The notes: a model not told the origin generated them from the sequence alone. Positions 1 to 8,319 are shown, counted from the stretch's first letter. The stretch: 64,000 nt of DNA from an uncultured Prevotellaceae bacterium (GCA_947306175.1 CAMZFV010000008.1:1-64000); one strand, 5' to 3'. A program made the numbers and translations.

Positions 1-60
1 ATCGGTCTTGAAGTGCCCCTGGCCAGCGACTACGCCAGCCGCATCTTCGAGCTCAGATAG
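1..60 (+). CDS. C-terminal fragment of an upstream protein, function unknown
   Basis: Frame 1 is open from the window edge and ends with TAG at 58-60, giving a 19-residue tail (starts IGLEVPLASD, ends RIFELR). The reading frame and its position 67 nt ahead of the mannanase on the same strand support a real gene end. The fragment is too short to identify. In Bacteroides mannan clusters a GH130 phosphorylase or a sugar epimerase often precedes GH26, but that is only context. Its stop codon sits at the start of a heptad repeat array. Confidence 0.6.
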   Translation: MGLEVPLASDYASRIFELR

Positions 61-115
61 AAGTTAGGAGTTAGGAGTTAGAAGTTGGCGGATGCCAACT
101 AAGGTCTAAAAACTA
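52..115. repeat. TTAG-type heptad array with hairpin core (copy a)
   Basis: After the stop codon region the sequence iterates AGTTAGG, AGTTAGG, AGTTAGA, AGTT, then forms a perfect 7-bp hairpin AGTTGGC-GGAT-GCCAACT (83-100) containing the core GGCGGATGCC, followed by degenerate complementary words (TCTAAAAACTAA). It fills the gap between the upstream gene and the mannanase. Related arrays occur at five other places in the window. Confidence 0.75.
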
Positions 116-127
116 AATATAACAAAA

Positions 128-1285
128 ATGAATATGATGAAACCAAGACTGTTGCTCATCGCCCTGCTGTTTGTTTTTTGCGCATCACAGGCAGGAGCCC
201 GTGCACCCAAAGTTGAGAAAACCCCGGCGCAAAAGTTGATTGAGCGCCTCACCAAGCTGCAAAAACGCGGCATCATGTACGGCCATCAGGACGACCCTTT
301 CTATGGCATCACTTGGGAGTGGGAGCAGGGCCGTTCCGACACCTATGACCTTGTTGGCGACTACCCTGGTGTGATGGGCTTTGACTTGGGCGGCATCGAG
401 ATGGGCGACGACAAGAACCTGGATTCGGTACCGTTCAATTGGATTCGTGAAGAAATCATCAAGCAATATGAGCGTGGCGGTATCGTAACCCTGTCATGGC
501 ATCCGCGCAATCCCATGCTGGGCACCACCGCCTGGATTGAGAGCGACATCAAGTCGTTTGAGGCAGCAAAGCCATATCTTGAGAAAACCGGTCAGCTCGG
601 TCTTGTCCTCGACCCCAAGAGCACTGTTAAAGAGATTCTGCCAGGTGGCAAGGGACACAACAAGTTCATGACTTGGCTCAAACGTGTGGAGGTATTCATC
701 CTCTCGCTCACTGACAAGGACGGTCAACCTGTTCCTGTTATCTTCCGTCCCTGGCATGAGTACAATGGTGGATGGTTCTGGTGGGGCAAGGGCAATTGCA
801 CCGACGAGGATTTCCTGCGCTTGTGGAATCTTACTCAAGATTACCTCAACAAGAGCCTGTCCAAGTCCATCGTGTGGAGCTGCTCGCCCAACTTGGGTGT
901 CAATCCGCAGGAATTCTATAACCGTTGGCCTGGTGACGAGCGTGTTGATTTGTTAGGTCTTGACGCCTATCAGTGGGGCACCGAAGAAGATTTTGTCAAA
1001 CAGTGTAATGCCGATATGGACTTCTTGGATGCCTATGCCAAGGAGCATGGCTTATTACTGGCATTCACCGAGTGCGGCTACAAGAATTCGCCCAATGCCA
1101 CATGGTGGAGCCGCGTGTTGCTGCCCATCATGGAGAAACACCATCCCTGCTATTTTTTGCCGTGGCGCAACTTCAAGCGTGAGCATTTTGGCGCAGCGCC
1201 TGGCATAGCCACAGCCGATGATTTCAAGCAAATGGCAAAGGAAAAGAAAATCCTCTTTGTCAAGGACATCAAGAAAGTGAAGTAA
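128..1285 (+). CDS. Secreted GH26 beta-mannanase
   Basis: A 385-residue protein with an N-terminal Sec signal (hydrophobic stretch about residues 6-22, cleavage near AGARA) and a single GH26 catalytic domain. GH26 hallmarks are visible: SWHPRNP, RPWHEYNGGWFWW with the acid/base Glu at about residue 211, and FTECG with the nucleophile Glu at about residue 315. The enzyme would hydrolyse beta-1,4-mannan in the periplasm or outside the cell. No lipobox is present, so it is probably soluble rather than lipid-anchored. Alternative Met3 or Met4 starts would barely change the signal peptide. It ends at a strong terminator shared with the convergent aldo/keto reductase gene. Confidence 0.93.
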   Translation: MNMMKPRLLLIALLFVFCASQAGARAPKVEKTPAQKLIERLTKLQKRGIMYGHQDDPFYGITWEWEQGRSDTYDLVGDYPGVMGFDLGGIEMGDDKNLDSVPFNWIREEIIKQYERGGIVTLSWHPRNPMLGTTAWIESDIKSFEAAKPYLEKTGQLGLVLDPKSTVKEILPGGKGHNKFMTWLKRVEVFILSLTDKDGQPVPVIFRPWHEYNGGWFWWGKGNCTDEDFLRLWNLTQDYLNKSLSKSIVWSCSPNLGVNPQEFYNRWPGDERVDLLGLDAYQWGTEEDFVKQCNADMDFLDAYAKEHGLLLAFTECGYKNSPNATWWSRVLLPIMEKHHPCYFLPWRNFKREHFGAAPGIATADDFKQMAKEKKILFVKDIKKVK

Positions 1286-1295
1286 TTTAATATAA

Positions 1296-1333
1296 CAAAG
1301 AAAGCCGGCAGCACAGTTTGCCGGCTTTCTTTG
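1296..1333. terminator. Bidirectional intrinsic terminator
   Basis: A perfect 15-bp inverted repeat (CAAAGAAAGCCGGCA and its complement) with an 8-nt loop lies between the convergent mannanase and aldo/keto reductase genes. The A-rich left arm and T-rich right arm let it act in both directions. Confidence 0.9.
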
Positions 1334-1349
1334 TTGATGGTTCAAAGCC

Positions 1350-2201
1350 CTAGCTCCACGGCTTGAGGCCTAGGAACATTTGTGCCAGGTCGGTGTCGTT
1401 GTTGAAGTCGTTGATGAGCTTTTCGCCCTGATCTAAGCGGCCAATGGCCTCCATGTCCTCGCTGGAGAGTTCAAAGTCAAAGATGTCCAGATTGCTTGCC
1501 ATGCGCTCCTTGTGCGATGTCTTGGGCACCGGCATGATGTCTTGCGACACTAACCAGTTGAGGGCCACTTGGGCGTTGGTTTTGCCATATTTTGCTCCGA
1601 TGGCCTTGAGTGTCTCGTTTTCAAAGAAACCGTGTCGGCCTTGTGCCAACGGTCCCCATGCCATGAGTCGCGTGCCATAGTCTTTCATGAGTGCACGCAT
1701 GGCCTTTTGCTGGGCAAACACATGAGTCTCGAGCTGTAGCACAGCGGGCTTGACGTCCATGTGCTCGGCGATGTCGATAAAACGCACGTTATAGAAGTTG
1801 CTCAGTCCGATGGCCCTTGCTTTGCCGGCCTGATAGGCTTTTTCCATAGCCCGATAGGTGCCATAGCAGTCACCATAGGGCTCATGCACCAGCAGCAGGT
1901 CAACATAGTCGGTGCGCAGTTTGCGCAGCGACTCATCGATGCTTAGTGCCGCACGTTGCTCGCCGGCGTTGCTGATCCACACCTTGGTGGTGATGAACAG
2001 TTGGTCGCGCGGGATGCCGCACTTCTTGATGGCAGCGCCCACACCTTCTTCATTCTTATAGTCTTGGGCCGTGTCGATGCTGCGGTAGCCCATCTCGATG
2101 GCGTCTAGCACGCAGCGTTCACATTCGGCTGGAGCCAATCTGAATACGCCAAATCCCAGTGCGGGCATCTCCACACCATTGTTCAGTTGAATTGTTTTCA
2201 T
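1350..2201 (-). CDS. Aldo/keto reductase
   Basis: A 283-residue cytoplasmic NADPH-dependent reductase of the AKR superfamily (2,5-diketo-gluconate reductase/YvgN-like branch). The catalytic tetrad is visible: Asp43 and Tyr48 (SIDTAQDY), Lys73 (FITTKVW) and His106 (LLLVHEP). The later motifs GLSNF and VPKTS fit the NADPH-binding C-terminal half of the barrel. The length is normal for the family. A -7-like element TACTTTTG lies on the minus strand at 2238-2245, giving a short leader. The natural substrate cannot be told from sequence. Confidence 0.93.
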   Translation of the reverse strand: MKTIQLNNGVEMPALGFGVFRLAPAECERCVLDAIEMGYRSIDTAQDYKNEEGVGAAIKKCGIPRDQLFITTKVWISNAGEQRAALSIDESLRKLRTDYVDLLLVHEPYGDCYGTYRAMEKAYQAGKARAIGLSNFYNVRFIDIAEHMDVKPAVLQLETHVFAQQKAMRALMKDYGTRLMAWGPLAQGRHGFFENETLKAIGAKYGKTNAQVALNWLVSQDIMPVPKTSHKERMASNLDIFDFELSSEDMEAIGRLDQGEKLINDFNNDTDLAQMFLGLKPWS

Positions 2202-2386
2202 ACGGGTGATATCATGTCATTGGGTTACTATTGATGGCAAAAGTAATGATAAAAATCGAAAAAACGCACATTTTTTGACAATCCCCCGATTTTGTTCACG
2301 TGTTCAAATGTTCAAGTTGTTCATGTTCAATCCTCACCTTGTAAAGCGATGGTGCAAGTCCCCCTTAAGTTATGATTGCCGTAACT

Positions 2387-2428
2387 GCCGTCAGCATCAC
2401 AAACAATGGTGCTGGCGGCTTTTTTTTC
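2387..2428 (+). terminator. Strong plus-strand terminator without an upstream plus-strand gene
   Basis: A stem of about 13 bp (left arm 2387-2399, right arm 2407-2419, loop of 7 nt) is followed by a run of T. Its T-G wobbles only pair when the plus strand is the RNA. The rest of the 2202-2494 gap holds no credible ORF. The terminator therefore hints at a small plus-strand RNA starting somewhere in 2250-2386. Confidence 0.5.
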
Positions 2429-2442
2429 GCTACATGATAAAA

Positions 2443-2473
2443 ATCCCTCACACCCGCGAGAGCATGAGGAATA
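2443..2473 (-). terminator. Terminator of the LRR-dockerin gene, first copy of a duplicated 3' UTR
   Basis: Read leftward, CCTCA...TGAGG pairs around a GC-rich loop and is followed by ATTTTT. The same hairpin and about 40 nt of flanking 3' UTR recur at 5583-5640 after the next dockerin gene. Confidence 0.65.
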
Positions 2474-2494
2474 TAACTTAGGTTTTGATGAAGT

Positions 2495-4888
2495 TTAATT
2501 CCAAGTGCCGCTAAGCAGGTAGTCAATAAGGGCGGTGACGTCGCTGATGTTCACGCTGTTGTCCTGGTTACAGTCGGCACCGCTCAGGCTGATACCTGAA
2601 GCATTGCCGCTGAGCAGGAAGTCGATCAGGGCGGTCACGTCGCTGATGTTCACGCTGCCGTCACCGTTCACGTCACCGCGCGTCGAAGCCGTCATATCTA
2701 CCCAGGCGCTGCCGTTGTACTTCTTGGGCAGCCAGTACTTGTTGCGGGCAGTCGTGATCTGGGCTGCAGTCATCGCGTTGTTCTCGCCTGTATTGAAGAT
2801 TACATTCAATTCGCCCTTTTCGGATGCCGAGCGCGTGGGCAGGCTGTTGACCAGGGTTGTCATGCCCGTGCCGCTGATCTTGTTCTGGTAGCAAAAAAGA
2901 GTTTTTAATGCGGTGCAACCCTCCACACTGAGCGAGGTCAGTTGATTGCCATAGCAACTCATCAAAGTCATTGCTGAGCAAGAGGTTACATCTAATGAAG
3001 TCAAGGCGTTATTAAAGCACTTGAGTGTGGTCAGCGTCGTATTACCACTGACCCTCAAGTTTGTCAGTTGGCTCTTGTTGGTTACTTCAAGCGTGGTCAA
3101 CTTGTTGTTGCGGGCCAGCAGTGTAGCGATGTTGGTCATGTTGTTCACGCCAGGCAGACTGGTGATGGCGCAGTCCTCGCAGTCCAGATGGGTGATGGCC
3201 TTGCAGTCGGCCAGGCCGGTGATGCTGGCCAGGTTAGCATTACTAAAGCAATAGAGAGCACTCAATGCAGTGCAACCTGCCACGTCAAGCGTGGTCAAGT
3301 CATTTGAATTACAATGAAGGACGGTCAGTGTCGTATTACCTCTGACGTTCAAGTTTGTCAGTGTGCTCTTGTAGGTTACTGAGAGCGCGTTCAACTTGTT
3401 GTTGCGGGCCAGCAGTGTCGTGATGTTGGACATGTTGTTCACGCCAGGCAGGCTGGTGATGGAGCAGTCCTTGCAGTCCAGATGGGTGATGGCCCTGCAA
3501 TCGGCCAAGCCCGTGATGGTCGCCAGGTTGGCGTTCTCGTAGCACTTGAGCGTTTTCAACGCCGTGCAACCCGTCACATCGAGCGAGATCAAGGCATTCT
3601 GGTGACAATAGAGTCTAGTTAGGGCTGTGCAATTCAAGCAGTTGAGCGTGTTAAGGCTCGACTTGTTGATTACCGATAGGAGCGTCAGATTGGGGCAATT
3701 GTGGCAGTTGAGCGTCTTGAGATTGGTGCAGTCGTCCACGCTGAGCGAGTAAATGTTGGTGTTATAACACAGGAGCGTCTCGAGGTTAGTGCAGCCCGAC
3801 ACATTGAGCGAGGTCAGTTTTGTGCCGGTGTAGCTGTCGGTCGGGGCACAGTCCAGATAGGTGAGTGAGGTCATGCCCGACACATCGAGCGATGTCATCG
3901 GGTTGTTGTAGCAGATCAGTTGCTTCAGGGCAGTGAAGTACTTGATGCCCTGGAGATTGGAAATGCTCTTGCCGCTAACGTTCTCCGTTGTGCAGTTGTT
4001 GACATCGGTCTGGGTGATATAGCACTTGGGATAGAGGCCGAGCAAATAGTTGCGGAAATTGGCGTCGGGGAAGTTGGTGGCGTTGATGATGGCCACATAG
4101 TCGTCGCTGACATAAACATCCTGATTATAGACCTTGTTACCGCTGGAATCATAGACGGTGCCATTGCTATAATAGGCTCCGTATGGCTCCAAGATGGCCT
4201 CATTCCCATAGAGATCCCAGTTTTGACAATAATCAATAACCGGATAACTGGAATTATTGGTGGCCTTGAATCTCACGCTACTGCCTGCTTTAAAATTGAG
4301 AAGCAAACGCTTGACGACACTGTTTCCTCCAGACGACAAAACGGCATTCACATTATTAAAATACACATTGTGCCATATATCCACATGGGAGGCCGAGCCA
4401 TTTTCCTCATCCTCGATAGCCGTATTATTGGTGGACGAGATATTGAATGTTCCGGGACCCTGAATAATAAGATCGAAAACATTCCTTGTTGCCAACCAGA
4501 TACCGTTCTCGTTGACACCGGTGATGTTGACGACAGTGCTTGCCGACGGGGCAGACAGCGTGGTAGTCCTCCTGATGCGGACCACGGCAGCGTCCCGAGC
4601 ATACAGGTTGCAGGTGCCACTGAATTCGACTTTCAGATCCGAGCATTCCAGGTTGTTGATGACACGGTTGTAGTCGCCCGTCATGGTGATAGTGACATTG
4701 TTCATGTACAAGGTGTTGGAACTTGGCACGTAATACACCGTTCCGCCCGTGATGTAGTTGGTCACGATGTTGTTGCAGTTGGCACTGGTCACCGTGACTC
4801 CTGCCACCTCGAAGCCATAGTCGGTGGCTGCCTGTGCCGCCAGCGATGCCAGCAGCACCGTCAAGAAAGTAAAAAAGATCTTTTTCAT
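2495..4888 (-). CDS. Secreted leucine-rich-repeat protein with dockerin-like C-terminus
   Basis: The likely start is at 4888 (MKKIFFTFLTVLL..., a clear signal peptide), giving 797 residues. An upstream ATG at 4930 lies before a TACTTTTG -7 element at 4915-4922 and so would not be transcribed. The first 300 residues look like beta-rich, Asn-rich surface sequence. A long array of Listeria/BspA-type LRRs follows (units such as LTSLDVSGCTALK). Two EF-hand-like dockerin repeats end the protein (GDVNGDGSVNISDVTALID and a second copy ending LLSGTWN). An exported, calcium-binding surface or extracellular binding protein is likely. The ligand is unknown. Confidence 0.87.
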   Translation of the reverse strand: MKKIFFTFLTVLLASLAAQAATDYGFEVAGVTVTSANCNNIVTNYITGGTVYYVPSSNTLYMNNVTITMTGDYNRVINNLECSDLKVEFSGTCNLYARDAAVVRIRRTTTLSAPSASTVVNITGVNENGIWLATRNVFDLIIQGPGTFNISSTNNTAIEDEENGSASHVDIWHNVYFNNVNAVLSSGGNSVVKRLLLNFKAGSSVRFKATNNSSYPVIDYCQNWDLYGNEAILEPYGAYYSNGTVYDSSGNKVYNQDVYVSDDYVAIINATNFPDANFRNYLLGLYPKCYITQTDVNNCTTENVSGKSISNLQGIKYFTALKQLICYNNPMTSLDVSGMTSLTYLDCAPTDSYTGTKLTSLNVSGCTNLETLLCYNTNIYSLSVDDCTNLKTLNCHNCPNLTLLSVINKSSLNTLNCLNCTALTRLYCHQNALISLDVTGCTALKTLKCYENANLATITGLADCRAITHLDCKDCSITSLPGVNNMSNITTLLARNNKLNALSVTYKSTLTNLNVRGNTTLTVLHCNSNDLTTLDVAGCTALSALYCFSNANLASITGLADCKAITHLDCEDCAITSLPGVNNMTNIATLLARNNKLTTLEVTNKSQLTNLRVSGNTTLTTLKCFNNALTSLDVTSCSAMTLMSCYGNQLTSLSVEGCTALKTLFCYQNKISGTGMTTLVNSLPTRSASEKGELNVIFNTGENNAMTAAQITTARNKYWLPKKYNGSAWVDMTASTRGDVNGDGSVNISDVTALIDFLLSGNASGISLSGADCNQDNSVNISDVTALIDYLLSGTWN
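3105..3531. repeat. Tandem 294-bp duplication inside the LRR gene
   Basis: The stretches 3105-3237 and 3399-3531 are nearly identical at a spacing of 294 bp, exactly 98 codons. Each encodes the module ITGLADC...HLDC...SLPGVNN...LLARNNKL. The array has grown in frame by unequal recombination or slippage. Confidence 0.85.
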
Positions 4889-5293
4889 TTTAGTATGTAA
4901 TTTATATGGTTGAACAAAAGTAATAAACAATGAAAACGGTCTGCCTTGCCCGTTGGCAAGAAAAGCCTTAGATTACCCGCCCGTGCGGGCGCGTCGGTAT
5001 AATGTCAGATTGGCTGTTAGTAAGAGAGAGTAACAAATCTCGGGAATTATCCAAATTCCCAGACAATTCTTAACAATCATTATGTTTCTCTCACTCGTCA
5101 TCGGTAGGATCAAGGATTTATTTCACTGCAAATATAGCAAAAATAATAAAAACATCAAAAACAAACCGTATTTCTTTCAACCTTAAAAATTTAACTAACA
5201 TTTTTATTAACAACCATTAGTGTCCTGTAAAGATATTCAACATCGGAATAATTCATTAATATATGAGTCGAATAAGCATTTCTGCTGTATTTT
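4889..5293. other. Intergenic region with promoter of the LRR gene
   Basis: No credible ORF. It contains the minus-strand -7 element TACTTTTG at 4915-4922 and a GC-rich hairpin (CCCGCCCGTGCGGGCG) near 4977-4992. AT-rich sequence follows with no other pattern I can name. Confidence 0.5.
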
Positions 5294-5570
5294 TGCCTCG
5301 TAGAGGCAGGTCGGGTCGAAGACTCGACTTTTATGGAAAACACCATGCAAGCTCATCTTCGATGAGCGCAGCTTGGTGGCTGCCATAGCAAGTGGAAAGT
5401 GCGTCGTAGACGAACTTCCACATTCGCCAAAAGCCTGTCAATCACAAAGTTCCTCTTCGAGGCACTAGCAAAGTTCAGTTCATGGACCAAGCTGCGAACC
5501 TCTCCGAGGTTCTGGCATGGTCTTCCTCATTGAAATCGGTTCTTCGAGCCGCTAACATCTACGATGTTTT
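5294..5570. repeat. Inverted pair of a four-hairpin structured element
   Basis: Eight small hairpins with three-base loops lie at 5294-5308, 5311-5327, 5351-5367, 5402-5412 (inside a longer stem 5392-5421), 5452-5462, 5496-5512, 5537-5551 and 5554-5568. Loop centres are spaced about 18, 40, 48, 50, 47, 40 and 17 nt, which is symmetric about 5432. The right half read in reverse complement aligns with the left half (shared words TCGTAGA, CTCGAAGA, CCATGC, CGCAGCTTGG, GAACTT). The stems differ between the halves by paired changes that keep base pairing. No ORF overlaps it. The function is unknown. Confidence 0.8.
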
Positions 5571-5582
5571 CCCTTAGAAAAA

Positions 5583-5615
5583 AGCATATCCCTCACACCC
5601 GGGAGAGCATGAAGG
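5583..5615 (-). terminator. Terminator of the second dockerin gene, second copy of the duplicated 3' UTR
   Basis: Near-copy of 2443-2473: the same CCCTCACACCCG...GAGAGCATGA hairpin, followed toward the gene by the shared segment ATAACTTAGGTTTTGATGAA and the stop codon. Confidence 0.6.
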
Positions 5616-5640
5616 ATATAACTTAGGTTTTGATGAAGTT

Positions 5641-7782
5641 TTAATTCCAGTTACCAGACAACAGGTAGTTAATCAGGGCGGTCACGTCGGTGATGTTCAC
5701 CTTGCTGTCCTGGTTGCAGTCGGCAGCAGGCGCTGAAGTGTTGCCCGAGAGCAACAGATTGATCAGGGCGGTCACGTCGGTGATGTTCACACTGCCGTCG
5801 CCGTTCACATCGCCACGCAGGCCGCCTGCCTTTTCGGTGAAGTAGCCCGGGTTGCTGGGCCCGCCGTCGATGTGGGCATAGGTCTTGTCCGTCGGGTTGG
5901 ATTCATTGTAGGTTGTGCCCTTTCCGCCCACCAGGCTGTTGCAGTAATAGAACATATCTTCGGAGTTGGTCACGGCCGCTGTGCTCCAACCATCGCCCAC
6001 ATAGATGGTCCGCAGATAATCGCAGAAACAGAACATAGCCACCATATCGGTCACCTTGGACGTGTTGAAACTGCTCAAGTCAAGACTCGTCAGGCTGGAG
6101 CATTCATAGAACATGCCATACATATCGGTGATCTTGGACGTGTTAAAACTGCTCAAATCAAGACTCGTCAGGCTGGAGCATTCAAAGAACATATAAGACA
6201 TATTGGTCACCTCATTGGTGTTCAGGTATTCCTTCATGCCAGTAATGGACTGCAGGTTAGGCATTTCATTGAACCAGGCGCGGGTGGACGTCGGGCGGGC
6301 AGTAGCGAACGACGAGTTAAATACCACCTTAGTCACGTACTCACAGATGCCGTCAAAGTACCAACGGGGAATGTCTTTGCCCATGTTCAGGTCGTAGGTT
6401 GTTCCCGTGCGGGAGCTGCGCTGGTTGTCGTAGTAGAAGGTCAGCGTCGTGTTCGACGGCGTGTAGCAGGCGTATGCCTCAGTACCAATGGTGAAATAGC
6501 CTGGGTTACTCGGGCCGCCGTCGATGTGGGCATAGGTCGCATCCACATGACTGCCACTGTAGGTCGTACCCTTGCCACCCACCAGGCTGGAGCATTCAAA
6601 GAACATATTCGCTGAGTTTGTCAAGGCCGCCCTGCTCCAACCACTGCCCACATAGATAGTTTGCAGATTACTGCAGTCATAGAACATGCAATTCATAGCC
6701 GTCACCTTGGAAGTGTTGAAACCGCTCAAGTCAAGGCTCGTCAATCTATAGCAGCTATTGAACATATGACCCATATTGGTCACCTCACTGGTGTTCAAGT
6801 AGCTGATGCCCGTGATGGACTCCAGATTGTTCATCATGTAAAACCAATCGAAGGTGGTCGTCGGGCGGGCATCTACGAACGATGGATCAAAGACCACCTT
6901 GGTCACATTGGATTTGGTGCCGTCAGTGTCCCAACCGGCATCGTTGGAGCCCGTATTCAGGTCGTAGGTTGTGCCCGAACGGATGCCGCGCGAGTTGTCG
7001 TAGTAGAATGTCAACGTCGTGTTATCCGGCGTGTAGCAGGCATAAGGCTGAGGGGCTATATCGGTGAAGTAGCCCGGGTTGCTCGGGCCACCGTCGATGT
7101 GGGCATAGGCCTTGTCTGTGTGGCTGGAATCATAGGTCGTACCCTTGCCACCCACGAGACGGGAGCAGTCATAGAACATATCATCGGAGGAAGTCACGAT
7201 TGCGGTGCTCCAACGACCGCCCGCATAGATGGTTCGCAGATTGCTGCAGCCATCGAACATGCTGTACATATCGGTCACTTTGGACGTGTTGAAACTGCTC
7301 AAGTCAAGGCTCGTCAAACCAGAACAGCTTCTGAACATGCTTCGCATGTTGGTCACCTTGGCCGTACTGAAACCGCTCACGTCAAGGCTCGTTAATCTAG
7401 AGCAGCCATTGAACATGTGAGCCATATTGGTCACCTCCCTGGTGTTCAGGTAGCTGATACCTGTGATAGACCGAAGATTCGTCATCAAGTAAAACCAATC
7501 GTAGGTGGTTGTCGGCCGGGCATTGGCGAACGAGGAGGCAAATACCACCTCGGTCACATCGTATTTTGTGTCGTCAGTGTCCCATCCGGTATCGTTGGAG
7601 CCCGTATTCAGGTCGTAGGTCCTGCCCGTACGGCTACTACGCTGGTTGTCGTAGTAGAATGTCAGTGTCGTGTTATCCGGCGTGTAGCAGGCATAAGCCT
7701 CGACAATGGCAGCCTGCATACCCAGGGCGTACATCATAGCCGTCAGCAGGACGACCAATCGGAATAGTAGTTTCTTGCTCAT
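5641..7782 (-). CDS. BspA-like (DUF285) secreted protein, three modules plus dockerin-like end
   Basis: A 713-residue protein with a signal peptide (MSKKLLFRLVVLLTAMM..., cleavage near QAA). It has three tandem modules of about 200 residues. Each opens with AYACYTPDNTTLTFYYDN, carries DUF285/BspA-type LRR units (LTSLDLSSFNTSKVTDMYSMF) and closes with HIDGGPSNPGYFT. The C-terminus is a dockerin-like pair (GDVNGDGSVNITDVTALIN and a second copy ending LLSGNWN). BspA-like proteins are surface adhesins or binding proteins in Bacteroidetes and protists; the ligand here is unknown. A TACCTTTG -7 element lies at 7852-7859 on the minus strand. The dockerin and 3' UTR DNA closely match those of the neighbouring LRR gene. 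Confidence 0.88.
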   Translation of the reverse strand: MSKKLLFRLVVLLTAMMYALGMQAAIVEAYACYTPDNTTLTFYYDNQRSSRTGRTYDLNTGSNDTGWDTDDTKYDVTEVVFASSFANARPTTTYDWFYLMTNLRSITGISYLNTREVTNMAHMFNGCSRLTSLDVSGFSTAKVTNMRSMFRSCSGLTSLDLSSFNTSKVTDMYSMFDGCSNLRTIYAGGRWSTAIVTSSDDMFYDCSRLVGGKGTTYDSSHTDKAYAHIDGGPSNPGYFTDIAPQPYACYTPDNTTLTFYYDNSRGIRSGTTYDLNTGSNDAGWDTDGTKSNVTKVVFDPSFVDARPTTTFDWFYMMNNLESITGISYLNTSEVTNMGHMFNSCYRLTSLDLSGFNTSKVTAMNCMFYDCSNLQTIYVGSGWSRAALTNSANMFFECSSLVGGKGTTYSGSHVDATYAHIDGGPSNPGYFTIGTEAYACYTPSNTTLTFYYDNQRSSRTGTTYDLNMGKDIPRWYFDGICEYVTKVVFNSSFATARPTSTRAWFNEMPNLQSITGMKEYLNTNEVTNMSYMFFECSSLTSLDLSSFNTSKITDMYGMFYECSSLTSLDLSSFNTSKVTDMVAMFCFCDYLRTIYVGDGWSTAAVTNSEDMFYYCNSLVGGKGTTYNESNPTDKTYAHIDGGPSNPGYFTEKAGGLRGDVNGDGSVNITDVTALINLLLSGNTSAPAADCNQDSKVNITDVTALINYLLSGNWN

Positions 7783-8144
7783 AGTTATCAGAATTTATTG
7801 GTTAATAATTATATTGTAGGCGGTTTGGAGTATCTTGTGAGGCACCAACCACAAAGGTAATCAATTATTTCCAATTATCATCATCGGTTTGCCCATTTCC
7901 CATAAATCCAACAAAAAATGGCCGGCTGCGTTTTTTTGTTGTCCAACCCAGACAACAATTTTTTAATGCATCCGCCACCCATCCCCCCACGCTACGGAGG
8001 AAAAGGAAGACAATAAGTACAATAAATACTATGCTATCCAGCTCCATAAATTTTGAAGACAAGAAATACAAATTTATTGATTAATATAAAAAATTGTCCT
8101 TGTTGTCTTTCTTGTCTTCTCTCTTTATCGGTCGGGATGGGTTA

Positions 8145-8178
8145 AACGCTGATTACGCTGATTACGCTGATTAACGCC
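8145..8178. repeat. 9-mer array GATTACGCT
   Basis: GCTGATTAC is iterated three times (AACGCTGATTACGCTGATTACGCTGATTAACGCC) with symmetric ends (AACGC / ATTAACGCC). Related words (GAATTACGCTAATT) form the repeats at 42742 and 43055. Confidence 0.7.
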
Positions 8179-8199
8179 CAATAAAATGTTGTTTATGTT

Positions 8200-8246
8200 G
8201 TTCATAGTTGTCAAAGTTGTTTGATAAAAAGGTTGTTTGAAAAAGG
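8200..8246 (-). repeat. CAAACAAC-type intergenic element, third copy
   Basis: Read on the minus strand, TTTTTCAAACAAC...TCAAACAAC...GAACAACATAAACAAC matches the left halves of the elements at 53535 and 56425 with few changes. Confidence 0.65.
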
Positions 8247-8319
8247 CTTAGTGTGAGGCCACACGTGCACACACAAACAAAACAAACAAAACGGAAATAA
8301 CTTTTGCCGGACAGCCATG

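Noticed and set aside
128..2201. Polysaccharide utilisation locus
   Set aside because: GH26 is present but no SusC/SusD pair, sensor or transporter lies in the visible neighbourhood; the locus may extend left of the window.
3920..4900. 326-codon plus-strand ORF antisense to the LRR gene
   Set aside because: Ile/Val/Gly-rich low-complexity translation, no start signals, antisense to a protein with signal peptide and LRRs.
5294..5570. CRISPR-like array
   Set aside because: The hairpins are not direct repeats with spacers; the region is an inverted pair with changing stem sequences, and no cas gene is present.
2495..7782. Cellulosome locus
   Set aside because: Dockerin-like tails are present but no cohesin or scaffoldin, and the tagged proteins are LRR or CotH proteins rather than glycosidases.
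7865..8071. 68-codon minus-strand ORF with a hydrophobic stretch
   Set aside because: It spans a -7 element and a TTGTTGTC/GACAACAA hairpin and has no leader or neighbour support.
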